This document shows, piece by piece, positions 20,026 to 29,449 of a stretch of 64,000 nucleotides of DNA. Source of the DNA: Xenopus tropicalis (Eukaryota; Chordata; Amphibia; Anura; Pipidae); NCBI RefSeq assembly GCF_000004195.4, contig NC_030683.2:76045764-76109763 (forward strand). Direction: 5' to 3'. A program made the position numbers and the translations under genes. A model generated the notes under the pieces. It saw only the letters and a program-made list of their open reading frames with translations. It had not been told where the DNA came from and ran no database searches. Within the stretch, counting starts at the first letter, position 1. Each line of letters starts with the position of its first letter.

Positions 20026-20623
20026 TGGCAGGATCGCGGTGTGGCTGATCGGGCATTCATTCATATATCGAGCCAGAAGGAGAGCCGCAGTTAAAAAACC
20101 CGGATTGCAGCTGGGCTTTCCCGAAGGCAAGGTGGGAGTGCACTGGTTTGGTGTTCGAGGCATGCGGTGGCCAGGGGTCTGGTCCACCCTGCTTCAAAAG
20201 GTGAAAGCCGGGCGGCGCCCGGACATACTGGTCATACATGCTGGAGGGAATGACATGGGGTTAGTTCCTCAGAAGGATTTGGTTACGGCAATGAAAAATG
20301 ATTTGGACAGGATAAGGCGTATGTTCCCGGATATAGTGATTGTTTGGTCAGAGATGGTGCCGAGGTTGGTGTGGAGGCACGCCAGGGATGGGCAGAGGAT
20401 TGAGAGGAGCAGGGGCAAGGTGAACAAATTGCTGGCCGCCTTCGTGAGGAAGTTTAACGGGGTGGTAGTGAGGCACAAGGTACTAGAGGGGAAGTTGCCC
20501 GGTTACTACTGGAAGGACGGGGTCCACTTGTCGGATGTAGGGATGGATATATTTAACCTGGCGCTGGGTGAGGGAATCGAGAGGGCCCTAGGGCGGTTTG
20601 ATGGCGGGTCGTGGCAGGCTTGA
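20026..20623 (+). CDS. Ngaro SGNH/GDSL-type hydrolase ORF
   Basis: SGNH blocks are visible: VWLIGHSFI (block I Ser), Gly in GMRWPGVW, ILVIHAGGNDMG (block III Asn) and DGVHLSDVGM (block V Asp-His). Ngaro-type elements are known to carry such a hydrolase; its substrate is unknown. There is no good ATG at the start. The frame is open upstream to a splice acceptor-like TTTCCTTGAACAG ending at about 20025 (GRIAVWLIGHSF follows), so it may be expressed by splicing. GTG at 20039 is the first alternative start. No lesions. Confidence 0.85.
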
Positions 20624-20644
20624 GGAGTCAAGCAGCCACGCCGG

Positions 20645-21032
20645 TGGCGGAGGGTACCTTACTCCGTGCCCTCAGGGGGAAGTTTAAGTTGTCAAGGAGA
20701 CTGTAGCCCGGTAGGCCTGGGGTCCTGAGCGGCAGTTAGCCTCGGTTTAGGTCAGGGGAAAAGGAGGCAGGAACCAGGCGTTATGTTTGGGCTCAGGGTT
20801 TGTTGTTACTGTAAATGTTGGGTATTGTAAATGTTTGTTATACAAACGGTTTTGTACAAGTTTATAATGTTAAAATGTTAACAGATGTAAGTTTATTGTT
20901 AATAAATAAATAACTGCGGCCTTCTCTTCCCAACCTACAGTGTCCATGTGTGTGTCCGGGTGTAAGTAGGGGGCGGGGGGTTAAAACGGGGGAAGGGGGG
21001 TAAGGGTGCAAGCTCGACGCTGCACCTGTCAT
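20645..21032 (+). repeat. Ngaro split direct repeat B1
   Basis: 388 bp, identical by eye to B2 (21290-21677). Contains overlapping AATAAATAAATAA near 20899-20911, likely the polyadenylation signal. Directly abuts A2. Confidence 0.93.
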
Positions 21033-21248
21033 GGGGCCCAATGACCCGGAACATAGGGTAGGGAAGCAGGGCATGACAGGGTTAAGGAGGGCAGCCTGCC
21101 CCCTTCCCCCCCCTCTCCTCCTTCGGGTTACTGGGGCTGGCCAATGAGGGCCTTGGAAATTCCCGGGCTTAGTAAGGGGAGGGGTAACCAAGGCAGTCCT
21201 ACCTTCAGTTTGTTCCAGGCAGCGTGAGGATCGGCAGCTCGTGACGTC
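21033..21248 (+). repeat. Ngaro split direct repeat A2
   Basis: Second copy of A1, sitting between B1 and B2. In the established model the B1-A2-B2 block rebuilds full cDNA ends as a circle. Confidence 0.93.
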
Positions 21249-21289
21249 CCACCCTCCCTCCCTATAGAGCGGGGGTCTTTTGTCGCAGT

Positions 21290-21677
21290 TGGCGGAGGGT
21301 ACCTTACTCCGTGCCCTCAGGGGGAAGTTTAAGTTGTCAAGGAGACTGTAGCCCGGTAGGCCTGGGGTCCTGAGCGGCAGTTAGCCTCGGTTTAGGTCAG
21401 GGGAAAAGGAGGCAGGAACCAGGCGTTATGTTTGGGCTCAGGGTTTGTTGTTACTGTAAATGTTGGGTATTGTAAATGTTTGTTATACAAACGGTTTTGT
21501 ACAAGTTTATAATGTTAAAATGTTAACAGATGTAAGTTTATTGTTAATAAATAAATAACTGCGGCCTTCTCTTCCCAACCTACAGTGTCCATGTGTGTGT
21601 CCGGGTGTAAGTAGGGGGCGGGGGGTTAAAACGGGGGAAGGGGGGTAAGGGTGCAAGCTCGACGCTGCACCTGTCAT
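21290..21677 (+). repeat. Ngaro split direct repeat B2 (right end)
   Basis: Ends CTGCACCTGTCAT, followed directly by Harbinger exon sequence. The 41-bp spacer 21249-21289 separates it from A2. Confidence 0.93.
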
Positions 21678-21882
21678 GCTGTCTCTTCCTCTTCCCAGAG
21701 GTGGGGGGAAGCTCCTAGCTCTCTCCACTCTCACTGACCTCCTGGGGCTGGTACTCTGTACCCTCAGACAGTTCAGGGCTGCCTTGATAAAGGGGCACCT
21801 CTTCATCAGTGCCAGAGCTGGCTGACACTGCAGGTGTTTGTATGTGCTCCCTCCTCTTAGCAAAGGTTTTTTTGCTTGCCAT
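21678..21882 (-). CDS. N-terminal part of Myb-like exon 1 (right of the Ngaro)
   Basis: ATG at 21882; encodes MASKKTFAKRREHIQTPAVS and an acidic Ser/Glu-rich stretch. A TAG at 21717-21715 stops the frame at codon 56. The same frame goes on to a basic GKRKRQ motif (likely nuclear localisation signal) and, across the Ngaro, into the Myb domain. Confidence 0.75.
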
Positions 21883-21954
21883 AATTCTCTAACCAAAAAA
21901 TCTCTTGCACTTCTGTGCTCTCCCAGGGCAAATGTGCAAAATGGCGCCAGTTTT

Positions 21955-22150
21955 ATGCTGTCGCGTGCGTCAAGTCGCGTGCGCTAATTAGCGTCACTTA
22001 CCGCTGTGGGCGTGCAATAATTAGCGCGCATGCGTTACATAACGCTGTGGGCATGCGCTAATTTGCGTGCATGCGTTACATACTGCTGTGGGCATGCGAT
22101 AATTAGCGCTCGGGCGCTACTTACCGCATGCGAAAAGTAGCGCACCTGCG
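21955..22150. repeat. Right subterminal repeats of the Harbinger
   Basis: Three to four units of about 45-60 bp built around 'gctgtgggc-tgc', 'taattagcgc' and 'gcatgcgttacata'. Related GCATGCG/TTAGCGC words fill both ends of the element. Confidence 0.65.
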
Positions 22151-22616
22151 AAAAGTAGCGCACACGGTATTCTGCGCGCGTTATTTAGCCCACACAATAT
22201 TTAGCGCACACGTTATTTAGCGCAACTAAAATATCGCATGCCGTATCGCACGTAAAATAGCACAGGTATGCTTATAGTGAATCGTGCAAAAAGTCGCGAA
22301 AATTACGATGCGATAAAAGTTTTAACGCACGCTATAAATAGCACACGTTAAAACGCACTTTTGTGAATCGGGCCCATTTAGTCCTATGGAAGGCTTCAAA
22401 GATTCAAAGGTTTTGGTGGCTTAACAAAACTTTTGGCATGAAAATATCGCAATTGCGATATTTGGTACGACAGATAAAAGCATTTTTGAGAGATTTTAGA
22501 ACATCAGAAATTATCGTGGTTACTCCGAAATTTTTACCATATCGTATTTTAAGGTTTGAGGTGCAAATGGTTAATGTTTTTTGACCTAATAATTGCACTT
22601 AAAAAGGTACAGACTA

Positions 22617-22834
22617 AGGCTAATGCCACATGTAGCGTATTCTTGGCAAGCTGAAAAACACTTGCCGAGAATACGCTCCTATGCTTAAAAATCCCCCTAC
22701 CTGTTTCTGCACATGATAACATTGGATACGCTTGGGTGTAGGCACGTGTAGGAGCATTTTTAAGCATATGTAGCATATTCTGCACAAAGCGTTTTTTCCC
22801 TTGCCGAAAATACGCGTATGTGTGGCATTAGCCT
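22617..22834. mobile_element. TA-flanked MITE (AGGCTAATGCCACA termini)
   Basis: Inverted termini AGGCTAATGCCACATGTAGC and, on the other strand, AGGCTAATGCCACACATACG, flanked by TA (22615-22616 and 22835-22836). No coding capacity. A half copy with the same tip occurs near 38701. Confidence 0.75.
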
Positions 22835-23204
22835 TACACATGGTTGCTCTGCCCTGGTTGTATGAGAAAGAGACCACTCTTCCTTGGATGTGTGAAAAAG
22901 AAACAACTCTTCTTGAATATGAGAAGAAGAGCCACAGGGCAGGATGGTCTCTGTGTGTAAGGAAACCTGAGAGAAAGCCAAGGAACCTGAGTAACCAGTA
23001 ACTCATAGCAACGAATCAGTGATTGGCTTTTTTCAGCTGCAGGTAGAACAATGAATGCAACAATTAAATTGTTTGCCATGTTTTACTGCCCACAGGCATA
23101 TTTACCCATTGCTAATAAATGTCTCACACTTATATAGACTTTTTTTTTTGTAGGAACTTGGTCAATAAGCCCACACCCTATGATAGACAGCAACGCCACC
23201 TGTG

Positions 23205-23890
23205 TGGTAAGTAGAATCAGACAGTATACATAATTACATAGTTACATAGGGTTGAAAAAAAAAACAGAGTCCAATCAACCCCAGCACCCACAACCTATAC
23301 TTACCTATCTATACACTCACATACATAAACTATATATACAACCACTAATACTAACTGTAGATATTAGTATCACAATACCCTTGGATGCTATGCTTGTTCA
23401 AGAACTCGTCCAGGCCCCTCTTAAAGGCATTAACAGAATCTGCCATTACCACATCACTAGGAAGGGCATTCCCCAACCTCACTGCCCTCACCGTGAAAAA
23501 CCACCTACACTGCTTCAAATGGAAGCTCTGTTCCTCTAATCTAAAGGGGTGACCTCTGTTGCACTGATTGTTTTTATGGGAAAAAAGAACATCCCCCATC
23601 TGCCTATAATCCCCTCTAATGTACTTGTACAGAGTAATCATGTCCCGTTGCAAGCGCCTCTTTTCCAGAGAAAACAACCCCAACCATGACAGTCTAACCT
23701 CATAGCTTAAATCTTCCATCCCCTTTACCAGTTTAGTTGCACATCTCTGCACTCTCTCCAGCTCATTAATATCCTTCTTAAGGACTGGAGCCCAAAACTG
23801 CACTGCATACTCAAGGTGAGGCCTTACCAGGGACCTATAAAGAGGCAAAATTATGTTCTCATCCCTTCAATGCCCTTTTTTTTTATACAA
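23205..23890 (-). pseudogene. 3' fragment of a CR1 LINE (reverse transcriptase C terminus)
   Basis: 23848-23351 on the minus strand reads [20 protein letters not shown] ... RRDMITLYKY-like ... HPFRLEEQSFHLKQCRWFFT ... RLGNALPSDVVMADSVNAFK, the C-terminal end of CR1-type ORF2. The 3' end, near 23230, is the common 'acatagttacatagggttgaa' tail. The sequence at 23771-23792 is the empty site of the TTAA-flanked MITE present in the sister copy at 46.8 kb. Confidence 0.85.
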
Positions 23891-23959
23891 GACAGCACTT
23901 TATTTGCTTTAGTAGCCACAGAATGACACTACCTGGAATTAGACAACTTGTTATCTAGT

Positions 23960-24375
23960 ATCTAGTATAAAGATTTTATTTTCTGTATTTTGTTCTTTTT
24001 TTTTTTTTTGCAGAAGCCTATTATTCTGCACTGAACTATCTGTGAACTATCTGTAAAAATTTTCGTATCCGAACGATCATAAAATGCAGACAAACCTTTT
24101 CGACTTTGATCCTTCTGTTCATAATTTTGGAAGCCTCCCATAGGAATCAATGGCACTGTGCAGCTCCAACCTGGCTCAAGGAAAGTCACGATACCGAAGC
24201 ATGAATGAATCCGAAACTTTCATACTCGGCGCGACAATACGATCTCACAAATTTTGACGCAAAGTATGAAAAAGTTGCGAAAAATACGAAAAAGGCACGC
24301 AGGTACGAAAAAGTTGCCAAAAATACGCCGAACGAACGCTTGGAGCGTTCGTGGATTAGTAAATGTGCCCCTATA
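23960..24375. repeat. Partial MITE with 'cgaaaaagttgcgaaaaatacg' repeats
   Basis: The right end 'ggattagtaaatgtgcccct' matches the termini of the MITEs at 36250-36779 and 49031-49573. The internal cgaaaaagt-like short repeats are also shared. The left terminus is missing or replaced. Confidence 0.5.
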
Positions 24376-25177
24376 TGTAGCCCAATGCTAGCATACATTC
24401 TACTGCTTAATTAACAGTTCATGCAAAGCAAAGAATCACCATTCATTTTCATATACATTCAAGCAGTGTTAGCATAGCTTTTTTTTTTTTTTAAAGAACA
24501 TTAAAAATTAATTTAAAGGTGAACAACACCTTTAATGAATTGCTTTAGGTCTCTGCTCTCTGTTTTGAAATGCAGAGACCTCTGGTCATCCTCATTAAAT
24601 TTTAAGTTAGATATCCAAATCCTGATGGACCAACAGAAACACATACACAATTTTCTAATAGCATTGCTACTAATCCTGGAGGAAAGAGACTTACCTTTTA
24701 GTTTTTTTGAAAGGGACACCATACCCCTGAACATTGCATGCCTCTATAAATATATTGTGCATAAAACAGCCCATGTAAAACACTGCTGCATCTAATATGT
24801 TCTACTGGATAATCCTAAATAGAAAAACTGCCATTGTAAGAACTAAGCGCTGCCCCTAGATCCCCTGACGATTCACCGTGCTCACACACAGACCAAAGGC
24901 ACACACACATGCTGGGTTACATCAGCCAATAAATGACAGAGTGTGCCTTTTCCACCCATACTTGTTACATGAATCACTTATAAATTGTTATTTTGATCAA
25001 AGTTATCTCTTGGTTGATTTATTCATTCTGAATGTATAGATTCCTTTTAATCAGAATATTTTATTTTTTTTAATAAAGGTTATATTTTTACAAGTGAAAA
25101 ACGTCTTTCACTCCTTCATACATAGTGCGGCTATATGGTTTTTATATTTAGATAAGAAATAATCAATATAAACTTAC
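24376..25177. other. Intron of the NXPE-like gene, no element named
   Basis: AT-rich; no open frame of interest and no clear terminal repeat. Confidence 0.4.
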
Positions 25178-25239
25178 TGTTACAATCTACTACGTTTACA
25201 AATTCAAAATTAGGGGGTATTTCCACTCCAATGTTGGAC
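25178..25239 (-). CDS. NXPE-like gene, third coding exon (62 nt)
   Basis: Acceptor TTTTTTTAG at 25240 and donor AACA|GTAAGT at 25178. Encodes SNIGVEIPPNFEFVNVVDCN with split codons at both ends. The first completes the Arg begun by AG at the end of the 29450-30156 exon, so phase supports that the two belong together. It precedes the PC-esterase part in the family; the following exons are not seen to the left down to 22.4 kb. Confidence 0.72.
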
Positions 25240-26836
25240 CTAAAAAAAAAGCAAACCAAAAACAAGCATTATTTTTTTAGAGATATGGCTCTTAAATGTG
25301 AGTACTACTGATGCCCACAAATAAGTAGGTAAGCTTCAGTTCAGCAGCATGCACAGTAAGGCGAGATGGTGTCACGGGATAATAAATATATGTACATATA
25401 TCCTCTCTGGTATCAGTGAGTGACAGCTATAAGGATATAAAGGGGAACATTATCCCTTATCCCTTGTTAACTCAGCCCAAGAAAGTGCAGTTTAGATGTG
25501 GGATAAGCAGTGCTTATACTGTACCTAAATTTAACTAACATAAATGGTTTTACAGTTTACTGTGCTTTTGCTGGATTTATTATATACAGTAGGTATTAAA
25601 TCTGTTATCCGGAATGCTCAAGATCTGGGGTTTTTCGTAATTTGGATCATCATGCTTTAGTCTACTAAAAAAATCCCATGGGTTTCTTTTATTTTTTTTT
25701 ACAGCTTTTAAACTTTTTATTTATGTAGGGCCTTTATCTGCTGTGTTTAATGTGTTGTTAAGTTGTGCTGAGACATAATGCTAGTTGCAATGGAATGTTT
25801 TACTGCAATGCAGAAATGAATATTCTAATTTGGAAAGATATTAGTGCTCAAAGCTGCTAATGAGCTATGCTGGGCACTAGGAATAGAATATATTCATATA
25901 CTCAAAAAAAGTCAAACACATTTGGATGAATTGATACAGGAATCAGTTTTATAAATGGGTCAGTTCATTTCCTTACAGTTAAGAAAGGTTAGTCTGTAGC
26001 AGCTATTGTTGTGTCAGGCCCCATGACCAAGTGGGACAGTCCTGCCAGCTAGAGATTAATAAATAGAGTTTTAGACACTTAGTTAATAGGGGTGGAGCTT
26101 AAAGCATTTGAAGGGGTGGAAATTAGGTAAGAATTCTATTTGGTCCAAAAGAAATGGCATTAAAGTAAGGCACCTCCAGAATAGAAGTGCTTCATGGTTA
26201 ATTGTTAAGATCAGGTACAAGGCAAACATTTAAGTCAGCAGCTTGCATCTCACTCAACAGATATCTAGAAGCAATGCTCCAATCACTGGAGACCCAAACT
26301 ACTGGAGATACTTGGCCCTTTCAGCAGTGGCCCAGGTGAAGCCCCCCCCAAACCATTCCATTGGGTGCTGAAGGTGTGTCTGGGAAGACAAGATCAGGTA
26401 AGTGTCTCAAAAAAAGGGTGGGGTGTAGAGGAGCAGTACAAGTGAAAAAGCACGTCAGAGTGAGTGGATGGTAGCTTACAAATGAAAATGGAAGAGGCAG
26501 GCAAGAGCTGGTATCTTTCTCTTAAAGCATCAAAGAATATCATTGGGCAGGTGAGAGGCAAGAAATTTGCTGAGCAGAACTGTAGGTCTGGAGAGTCTGG
26601 ATGAGGACCAAGGGAGTGCAGGGAGCTGTGTAGCAGAGCAAAAGCCTACAGCACTCTTAGCATTGATCTTTCCTTCTGCTGAGTAGCAATGGGAACAGGG
26701 AAGGAGTAATCAGTTCATTAGCAGGCTGTGCTTTAAATATGAGAATAGGTGTGAATAAGGCAGGGCACTATCTCCTTTTGCCCTCATGCACAGCAAAAGG
26801 GTCCTTGAGCAGATCCTTGAGAGTAGCATCTGGATG
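25240..26836. other. Intron of the NXPE-like gene; decayed MITE near 25590-25700
   Basis: The 25590-25700 part (ATCCGGAATGCTCAAGATCT...) is a remnant of the family at 26839. Nothing else recognised. CCCCCCC and GA-rich parts at 26340-26600 carry no gene. Confidence 0.4.
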
Positions 26837-26838
26837 TA

Positions 26839-27169
26839 CAGGTATGGGATCCCTTATCCGGAAACCCCTTATCCAGAAAGTTCCGAATTACGGAAAGGGC
26901 ATCTCCCATAAGCGCCATTATAAGCACATAATTCTAATTTTTTTAAATGATTTCCTTTTTCTCTGTAATAATAAAACAGTACCTTGTACTTGATCCCAAC
27001 TGAGATATAATTAATCGTTACTGAAGGCAAAACAATTCTAAATATTGAATCGTTTTGTTCAATATTTAAATGATTTTTAGTAGGTTTATGGAGATCCAAA
27101 TTATGGAAAGATCCCTTATCCAGAAAACCCCAGGTCCACAAGCATTCTGGATAACAGGTCCCATACCTG
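26839..27169. mobile_element. TA-flanked MITE (CAGGTATGGGATCCC termini)
   Basis: Left CAGGTATGGGATCCCTTATC and right (reverse complement) CAGGTATGGGACCTGTTATC, flanked by TA (26837-26838 and 27170-27171). 331 bp, no gene. The dinucleotide target suggests a Tc1/mariner-type mobiliser, which is inference. Related copies lie at 3640-3880, 12797-13108, 56796-57150 and near 60330-60500. Confidence 0.8.
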
Positions 27170-27171
27170 TA

Positions 27172-27729
27172 CTAGGAACACACATTAGGGAGTGGACACA
27201 GCCATGTCCTCTGCAACAGAACTGGCAGTAAAAATGTTATTGAGAAACAGGCCATGAGGGATGAAACTAGTTCAACAATGGGGAAACCCAATAGGGATTT
27301 AATGGCAAGATTAACAGACCTGATGTCAATATGGTAAGTTGGGGCATCATAAGGCAGGACAGTGTCTGTGGCAGTTTGGGCACCCAGTAGACTGTAGTCT
27401 ACATCACTAGGGGGTGCTCTAGGTATTGCAAGTTCAGTAGCTACAGCTCCATTAAGGCAAGTAAGTAATGTGGAAAGCTTCACACAGGAGAGATTAGAAC
27501 ATGAGAATGTTACCAATCTCTAATTTAGCAAAATGTAGCACATATGTCCACTCTGTAAAATCAAAGAGATGGTCTGGAAAAGAATATATTGATATTTCAC
27601 ACTCTTACCCCAGAAAGGTTTAACATATGGAAAAGGGACATGTCGTACTAGTGCTTAGTGTGTGGAGGATCTTAGGTGTTTTTTAGGAATCCCATATTCC
27701 CAATGTACACTTTGGGAGGTGGGCAAATC
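27172..27729. other. Intron sequence, unrecognised
   Basis: An open minus-strand stretch of about 114 codons at 27516-27172 has no features I recognise and no splice sites that join the NXPE-like exons. I do not call it a gene. Confidence 0.35.
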
Positions 27730-27733
27730 TTAA

Positions 27734-28151
27734 AGGGACAGTAACACCAAAAAATGAAAGTGTATAAAAGTCATTACTATATAATGTAATGCTGCCCTGT
27801 ACTGGTACAACTGGTGTGTTTTCCTTAGAAACACTGCTATAGTTTATATAATAAAGCTTCTGTGTTGCCATGGGGGCTGCCATTTACAGGAGAAAAGGCA
27901 CAGGTTATTTAGCAGATAACCGATAAAACCCCATTATATTCTACAAAGCTTATCTGTTATCTGCTATGTGCCTGTGCCTTTTCTCCTTTTTCCCAGCTTC
28001 AATGGCTGCCCCCGTGTTGACATAGCAGCTCATTTATATAAACTATAGTAGCATTTCTGTTGCAAACTTACCAGTTTTACCAGTGCAGGGCAACTGTACA
28101 TTATATTTTAATTACTTTAAAACACCTTAATTTTTTGGTGTTACTGTTCCT
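27734..28151. mobile_element. TTAA-flanked MITE (AGGGACAGTAACACC termini)
   Basis: Inverted termini AGGGACAGTAACACCAAAAA / AGGAACAGTAACACCAAAAA with TTAA on both sides (27730-27733 and 28152-28155). The inner parts also show inverted similarity (GCCTGTGCCTTTTCTCC). Fits the TTAA (T2/Kolobok- or piggyBac-type) MITEs known to be abundant in Xenopus. Confidence 0.83.
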
Positions 28152-28274
28152 TTAAAGGATAATCTGTTAAAAATTATATAGATAAGGATTTGGTGATGAA
28201 GTCCTATATTTTATTTGACGTGGCAGTGAACCTTATACAAAAATGTGGTTTAGAAGCACTGACTGGCATGGCCT

Positions 28275-28550
28275 AACTGCAGGCTTCCCCTGGTGGTGAA
28301 CTTATTGAGGTATACTGTCCTTCAGTGTTTAGAGAATAAAATCAGATTTACAGATACCCATGCACCAGGCTTCTTGAATGGGACCCAAAATGCAGTTTCT
28401 CAGTTTCAGCTGCATCATTTTAGACAATTGGCTCAAAGGGCACCGCACAAATCAATCCCCTTTCTAAATAATCGGTGGAGGATTCAGCTCAATGACTACA
28501 TGGGTAAAGAATTCCCTGGCTCTGGCAGCATGAGATGTCTTTTATAGGGT
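28275..28550 (+). pseudogene. Fragment of a DIRS/Ngaro RNase H domain
   Basis: Reads VNLLRYTVLQCLENKIRFTD, then HAPGFLNGTQNAVSQFQLHHFRQLA. This aligns with RLLRVLVLRCFRLNIRCRAR, HVEGVKNVIADALSRSQWERFW of the intact Ngaro. Only the last part of RNase H is present; the ADALSR Asp site is lost. No other part of the element was seen next to it. Confidence 0.6.
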
Positions 28551-28559
28551 GCAGTGGCA

Positions 28560-28890
28560 AAGAAAAATTAAAGAGGTAGGTATGGGGGGCTCTATTACAT
28601 TATATTGTAATGTCACCCACTGTGACCTACAGCACTTATATGTGCCTATTCATGTCTGTAAGTTACCCTCCCATATAGATTGTAAGCTCTACGGGGCAGG
28701 GACCTCCATCCTCTTGTGTCTTTGACTCTTATAATTGTAATAAGTTATCTTTTATTTATTTATTTGTGCTTATTGTAATACTTTCTATTATCTATTTTAA
28801 TACCCCTGTTTATATTAATGTATTCTACTGTACAGCGCTGCGTACATAAGTAGCGCTTTATAAATAAAGTTATACATACATGCATACATA
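28560..28890 (+). repeat. LINE/SINE 3' tail (L2-like) ending in short repeats
   Basis: Contains 'tgtaagctctacggggcagg' and 'gtacagcgctgcgtacataa' followed by 'gcgctttataaataaagt', a common 3' tail of amphibian L2-type elements. The same tail occurs at 42660-42880. Confidence 0.65.
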
Positions 28891-29449
28891 TCTGACACAG
28901 AGAGGGAGGTCATGCTGTTATTGTTTTTATTTATGGCAGGGTATGGAGCAGCAGACAGGAAAGTATGGTAAGGTTGGTGGTGTAAATGTCTTTTTTATTT
29001 AAATTACTGAGTGTCAGGAGTGGTACTAAGAAAGTTTTTTTAGATAATTGGCAAATATGAAGTCAACCAATTTTAGTTTTATATTACCTTTATTTAGTAT
29101 AATTAAAAAAAAAAAGATTTTGTTCTCATTAAGTTTTGGATAAGAGCTATGATGTGCCATAATTTTGCCACATCAGGGACTTAAAACAGAGGATCTGTGT
29201 ATATTGTTGTTAAATGCTTTTTATTTAATTATTTACTGTTACCTATTCTAATTTTATTATATAACTGAATAAAGCTATGGCCATTACTATTTCTGGTAGA
29301 ATTTGAATGTGGTTAATTAATTGAATGGGGGAAGGGAGGGCAGATAATTATCCTTGCCTGTGTCAATTTGTTATTTAAAAAGAACACTGACTGCATTATA
29401 CACAAATCCTATATATAACATGCTATTATATTTTAAAGTATGAATATAC
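28891..29449. other. Intron of the NXPE-like gene
   Basis: AT-rich, no element named. Confidence 0.4.

Larger units (their letters stand above)
14871..21677 (+). mobile_element. Complete Ngaro (tyrosine-recombinase) retrotransposon
   Basis: Organisation A1 (14871-15086) - ORFs - B1 (20645-21032) - A2 (21033-21248) - 41-bp spacer - B2 (21290-21677). These split direct repeats are the established Ngaro layout. A1/A2 (216 bp) and B1/B2 (388 bp) look identical, so the insertion is recent. It carries gag-like, RT/RNase H, tyrosine recombinase and SGNH hydrolase ORFs, all open. No target duplication, as expected for recombinase-mediated integration. It lies in Myb exon 1 of the Harbinger host. Confidence 0.95.
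7216..21882 (-). pseudogene. Harbinger Myb/SANT-like DNA-binding protein gene, four exons, interrupted
   Basis: Exons on the minus strand: 1 = 21882-21678 plus 14870-14609 (split by the Ngaro), 2 = 11881-11748, 3 = 8285-8229, 4 = 7871-7216. All introns have GT-AG ends and phases that fit; total 1314 nt, 437 codons plus stop. Exon 1 ends with a Myb/SANT-like (trihelix-type) domain: FENEALVEGLVPVYHSVIG, AWKDIAEHVNSVGV, RNVHQCKKRYQDIK. Exon 4 is Gln/His-rich and probably coiled coil, ending in basic RQLRKRK. This partner protein is known to help Harbinger transposase bind DNA and enter the nucleus. One nonsense codon lies at 21717-21715 (codon 56). The frame runs cleanly across the Ngaro insertion point. 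The Penelope-like element lies in intron 2. Confidence 0.85.
4125..22375. mobile_element. Composite PIF/Harbinger transposon (18.25 kb) with nested insertions
   Basis: The left end AGGCCCGATTCACTAAAG and right end (reverse complement GGGCCCGATTCACAAAAG) form terminal inverted repeats. Both are flanked by ATT (4122-4124 and 22376-22378). Inside are a DDE_Tnp_4 (HARBI1-like) transposase on +, a Myb/SANT-like gene on - and a third two-exon gene on +. Transposase plus Myb-like protein is the established hallmark of PIF/Harbinger. Nested later insertions are a hAT MITE (6489-6834), a Penelope-like element (8722-11724) and an Ngaro (14871-21677). Removing these leaves roughly 8 kb. The element is now non-autonomous by mutation. 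The 55683-58565 element is its deletion derivative. Confidence 0.88.

Noticed and set aside
14871..21677. LTR retrotransposon or retrovirus with A/B repeats as LTRs
   Set aside because: Repeats are split (A1 ... B1-A2-B2), there is no tRNA primer site or protease, and the integrase is a tyrosine recombinase.
21955..22340. CRISPR-like array in the Harbinger right end
   Set aside because: Repeats are imperfect, spacers are not unique, and the same words lie at the other end of the element; this is subterminal transposon sequence in a vertebrate genome.
27172..27516. 114-codon minus-strand frame as an NXPE exon
   Set aside because: No matching splice phases and no similarity to the family; the 29450-30156 and 25178-25239 exons already join in phase without it.
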